64,000 nt of DNA from Entonaema liquescens. Taxonomy: Eukaryota > Ascomycota > Sordariomycetes > Xylariales > Xylariaceae. The stretch's first letter is position 1, and every line of letters starts with the position of its first letter. Position numbers and translations under genes: made by a program. The stretch covers positions 620,001-684,000 of the forward strand of contig CADCSX010000009.1 in the NCBI GenBank assembly GCA_902805475.1, given 5' to 3'. Under the pieces are notes generated by a model. That model had not been told where the DNA came from. It saw nothing but the letters and a program-made list of their open reading frames with translations, and made no database searches. Of the stretch, positions 60,657 through 64,000 are shown piece by piece.

Positions 60657-61988
60657 TCTGACTGATACCTGAATTTCGGGTGGCCAAGGACTACAATCTA
60701 TCACACGCCGCTCAAGGCCAGGAGGACGGAAGCCAGACTCCCTCCGAGTGCACATCTAGGTTACATACACTTCAGTTACATTAGCTGATTCTTTGTGCCT
60801 CATTTTGATGTGTCTATATTGTGTATCTATGAAGGTATACTATAAGACCTTATCCACCTCGACTTCTGTGCCCTCCACCCTATTGCTTCCAAGGCCCGTA
60901 GGCCAAGAACGCTTGCTATCAAGAGAGCTTCTAGCGCTAAGAGTCCTATCCAGAGTTCGTCGAGAGTTGTCACCTTGTAGTTCCCTAACCAGCTCTGAAC
61001 GTTCCACTTGAGTAGGTTGCGGTATGTTACTTGTAGCATTGGGGGATGGTTTTACGTATTCGACTCGTTGGAGGCGAGATAGTACCGGTTTGGTCTAGTT
61101 AGTTAATATCACAGGCACACATGAAAACCTTGCCGTATGATTTATAGGTTCCTTAGAAGTGGAAAATGATTGGAGACACTTACATACAGTACCCAACACA
61201 CCGGCGTCCTTTATAAGCTGCAAGTTGAAATCCTCGTTTATTTTCGGAAGAGAGTGTGATTATATGAGTGTAACACATGAAAAGAACTAATGGTTCATAG
61301 GCGATGCTTAAATATACATCAGTTTCCGTGGTTTGTTACTATATTTCGGAATTGGACACGTTGAAGGATCTTGGTAGGATCTTGATATGCCACGGGAATC
61401 GATGGATGCGCATAAGCGAATCTGCGGGGAATTGGCAAGACAAAGAATGGAGTCGACATTTATGGTAATAATTAATTTATTAATAGATCCAAGCGATTGC
61501 CTCCTCCGAAGCACGTGTCCAGAGTAGGAGGCGTAGACGAGACTTAGTTAGAGTGTCCAAACAGTTCATAGACCGCCATAATTTATCCGGTTTATTAACA
61601 TCTCCCCCACGGCATTTCAGGATATAATAGTGGCATTATTGGATGAGTGAAACATGGTATCAATATTCACTAGGTCGTTTTCAACCTACAAGCTCCTCGT
61701 TTTTATGAGTACCTAGATAATAGGTATAGGCTCATTAGTTGGAGCTTGTCTGTCGTGTAGACACGTAGTCTATTATTCCTACCCTTTAGCCGAAGAGGGG
61801 ATAGTAGAGGCTGCGAACTATGATACAGAAGAAAGCAAATACTTCGTGAATCAGAAGAGTCATGATACATCACCACATGCCGTAAGAGTCGCCGAGCCCT
61901 TCCCTTATAGTACATCCCGAAACACAACCCAAAACTCCGGGCCCAATCGACGTCAAGTATAGTCCTAGTCGACGCCGAAGCAGCCATT
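60657..61988. other. Intergenic, convergent 3' ends
   Basis: 1.3 kb between the unknown gene and the heme lyase. The open frames at 61308 and 61703 are in the 3' flank of the heme lyase and lack domains. No gene supported. Confidence 0.5.
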
Positions 61989-63078
61989 TTATCCTCTTAT
62001 CTTCCTCAACTTTTCTTCCTCACGGGTGTCGCCTCCTATTGCCTTCCACCATACGTCGCATCCCCATCTTAATGCTCTCTCAGCCGCTCCGGTTGGTGTC
62101 ATGGCAGGTCGTACATCGAGGAAAAATACTGGCTCTCCCGTGGGCTCAGGTGGTCCGGAGTAGTAGTCAATGATGTAGCGAACTTCTTTCCGTTGACCGT
62201 CCACGTTTCGGGATACATACCAATCATGTCGATCAAAGGGTGGCTCAGTACTATGAAGTGGGTTAGTTCGAAGCCATGTTGACAGAAGTATCAGAATCTT
62301 ACCCGAATGCTCCGGGATAGAGCCAGCCCATGACTTGGAACATGGTAGCCTTCGGTGTCATGTCTTTTGGTCGCCCTTGGAACCTGACAAGGCTCGGGCT
62401 CAGATCCTCGATTTCCTTATCGTATCCATACTTCTGTGCCATGTTCTCGAAATTATGCTCGCCGTGACTGCACAAGCGCCATCCCTTATACAAGCCACCC
62501 GCGAATCGTTTCTCCCAGTCCATGATTTCGGCCCATGCTCCTTCATTCAAGAAGTTGTGCACACTCACCATGCTCTCTACTGCAGTTACATCTGTGTCTG
62601 TGTAGCCCTTTCGTAAAAGAGCGTTATACATCTGCTGAGGAGATGGGTATTCCCAATTCCCATCGCCGTCGCCTCTGGGAATAGTTGAAGGTTCGCGAGA
62701 AGTAGGGAGGGCTTGTGTTTGGTCCGGAGCAGGTGCTTGCGAAAGGTCGCGGAACATGTAGTTGAGAGGGTTTAGTTTTGAGAATGTCGATTGCGAATCA
62801 CGGTCTTCTTTCCAATTCCTCCTGGCCTCATGGGGTACAGGACATGCCGAGGGAAGTTCAACAGCATCGGCTGACTTCTGGTGTTTGTGCATCGGACAAC
62901 CCGGCTAAACACATCGAGCACAGTTAGGATTATGTATAGTTCTTAGTTCTTATTTCTTGGTTGTTGAAGTTTGACTCACAGGAGGTGTACGTCCTCCATC
63001 TTGGGGTCCAAAGGAGCGATGCGATAAAGGCCGCGTTTGGGCTTTGACTTGAGGACCGTCTGCCCAAAACCAACCCAT
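61989..63078 (-). CDS. Mitochondrial cytochrome c/c1 heme lyase (holocytochrome c synthase)
   Basis: Exons 62980-63078, 62303-62904 and 61989-62250 give 320 residues with all phases matching. The start MGWFWAD is characteristic of fungal heme lyases. Two CP motifs (CPMH at 36-39 and CPVPH at 54-58) bind heme. The core has SKLNPLNYMF, PRGDGDGNWEYPSPQQMYNA, SVHNFLNEGAWAEI, FDRHDWYV and EVRYIIDYYSGPPEPTGEPV. The enzyme joins heme to the CXXCH cysteines of cytochrome c or c1 in the intermembrane space and is required for respiration. Whether it serves cytochrome c or c1 is not clear from sequence alone. Its frame is intact. It lies about 400 bp from the A/T-only tract at the window end. Confidence 0.95.
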
Positions 63079-63449
63079 ATTTATAGGTCAGTTATTATAA
63101 CTATGGGAATGAGAATTTATAAAAGAAATGGGAATAGTATAGGATAGTGCGAAGGTGAGTGAAACTTTGCGCGATCAAAAGTGAACGCAAAAATCGGATT
63201 GTTGTCTCTGAGGGGCTTATCGTCTTCAACTTTTGTAACTTTTTTTTTATTTGCCGCGTCCCGCCTACAGTATAAGGCTGAGTCAGTTTGCGGGAAACAC
63301 CGATCCATGTGATGACTGGGCAGCTGGGGCAATGGGAGAAATTCCAACGAGATTACGTAATGCCCATCGTTGTCGTAGAAGGATCCACCGGACCCACTAG
63401 ATTAATACCCATATATATTTAATATTTTCCCAGAGTTAAATTCTCCTTT
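63079..63449. other. Heme lyase promoter side
   Basis: The open frame at 63117-63347 on the minus strand is directly upstream of the heme lyase start in another frame and is best read as 5' UTR or promoter. GC content falls sharply from about 63400. Confidence 0.5.
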
Positions 63450-64000
63450 AAATACTTTATTTATATAATTTTAAGATTTTAAATTTAATTATTTTATAAT
63501 AATTAATAATTTTATTTATTTTATTATTTTTAAAATTATTATATTTAATAAATTAAAATTATTAACATTATAAAAATTATTATTTTTATTTTAAAAAAAA
63601 TTTTTTTTTATTATATTATTAATAGTTTTAAATAATTTTATTAAATTTTAAAAATTAAAAAAAACTATTTTAAAAATTATTTTAATAATTATTTATTTAT
63701 TTTTTTTAATAAATTATATTAATAATTTATTAAATAACGATATTATTAATTATTATTTTTATTTTATAAATATTAAATTATTATTTAATTAAAATATTAT
63801 TTTTCTTTTTTTTTTTTATTTTTTTTTCAATTAATATAATTTAAAAATTAATTTTTTTTAATTTTATTATTTTTATTATTTTATAATTTTTTATATTACT
63901 ATTTTAAATATTATTATAAATAAAATAATTATTTTAATTTTATAAAATTTATTATTTTAATATAATATTAATTTTTAACGTTAATATTTTTTTTACTTAT
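63450..64000. repeat. Nearly pure A/T low-complexity tract
   Basis: From about 63450 to the end the sequence is almost only A and T in short runs; by eye about a dozen G or C occur after 63481. It has no unit repeat and no ORF of note. The change from ordinary sequence happens within about 50 bp. It continues past the window. Confidence 0.9.

Noticed and set aside
61703..61987. 94-residue open frame on the minus strand just after the heme lyase stop
   Set aside because: No domain, composition like 3' UTR, and it starts two bases beyond the stop of a well-supported gene.
63117..63347. 76-residue open frame upstream of the heme lyase
   Set aside because: It sits in the promoter/5' UTR, in another frame, and has no recognisable motif.
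1..64000. CRISPR arrays, bacterial defence systems or an integrated prophage
   Set aside because: The window is eukaryotic nuclear DNA with spliceosomal introns, and no array of spaced direct repeats is seen.

Overview
The window reads as nuclear DNA of a filamentous ascomycete (Pezizomycotina, probably a sordariomycete; the class is my inference). The evidence is short GT-AG introns, mostly 48-115 nt, with CTAAC/CTAAT branch sites; two Zn2Cys6 transcription factors; a Clr5-ankyrin protein; an ECH42-type chitinase; a fungal rhodopsin-domain membrane protein; a GT69 CAP59-like mannosyltransferase; and intergenic DNA rich in TACCTA/TAGGTA words. Exons were joined by hand from splice motifs, and in most genes the joined length divides exactly by three.

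Layout. 1-8.4 kb is the densest part: a GNAT fragment, the tRNA methyltransferase TRM7 and the helicase MAK5 (divergent, 331 bp apart), then an MFS transporter. 9-10.5 kb holds a secreted GH18 chitinase. 10.5-20.4 kb is gene-poor and has one intron-containing tRNA-like gene and one Zn2Cys6 regulator. 20.4-23.2 kb has a small cysteine-rich, probably GPI-anchored protein and a second Zn2Cys6 regulator. 23.77-24.26 kb is a MITE with perfect 24-bp inverted ends and TTA target duplications. 26-44.8 kb carries a GT69 enzyme, a histone-H1-tail-like protein, an SDR, a proline-rich repeat protein, a large secreted subtilase, a 76-residue protein, the Clr5-ankyrin protein and a GNAT enzyme. 45.6-63.1 kb carries a flavin-dependent halogenase, a kinase, a rhodopsin-domain protein, an amidohydrolase, an unknown protein and a cytochrome c-type heme lyase. 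The last ~550 bp is almost pure A/T.

No metabolic cluster or defence locus is evident. The genes look like a mix of housekeeping (TRM7, MAK5, heme lyase) and accessory functions (secreted hydrolases, halogenase, regulators). The strongest global signal is that four genes, including the normally essential MAK5, carry single-base gaps mostly at short homopolymers, and two more (MFS, kinase) have splice phases off by one. I read this as uncorrected sequence error rather than biology. The best unexplained biological items are the MITE, the orphan halogenase, the MFS transporter with a CX2C-X8-CX2C tail, the 8-Cys secreted protein and the A/T terminus.
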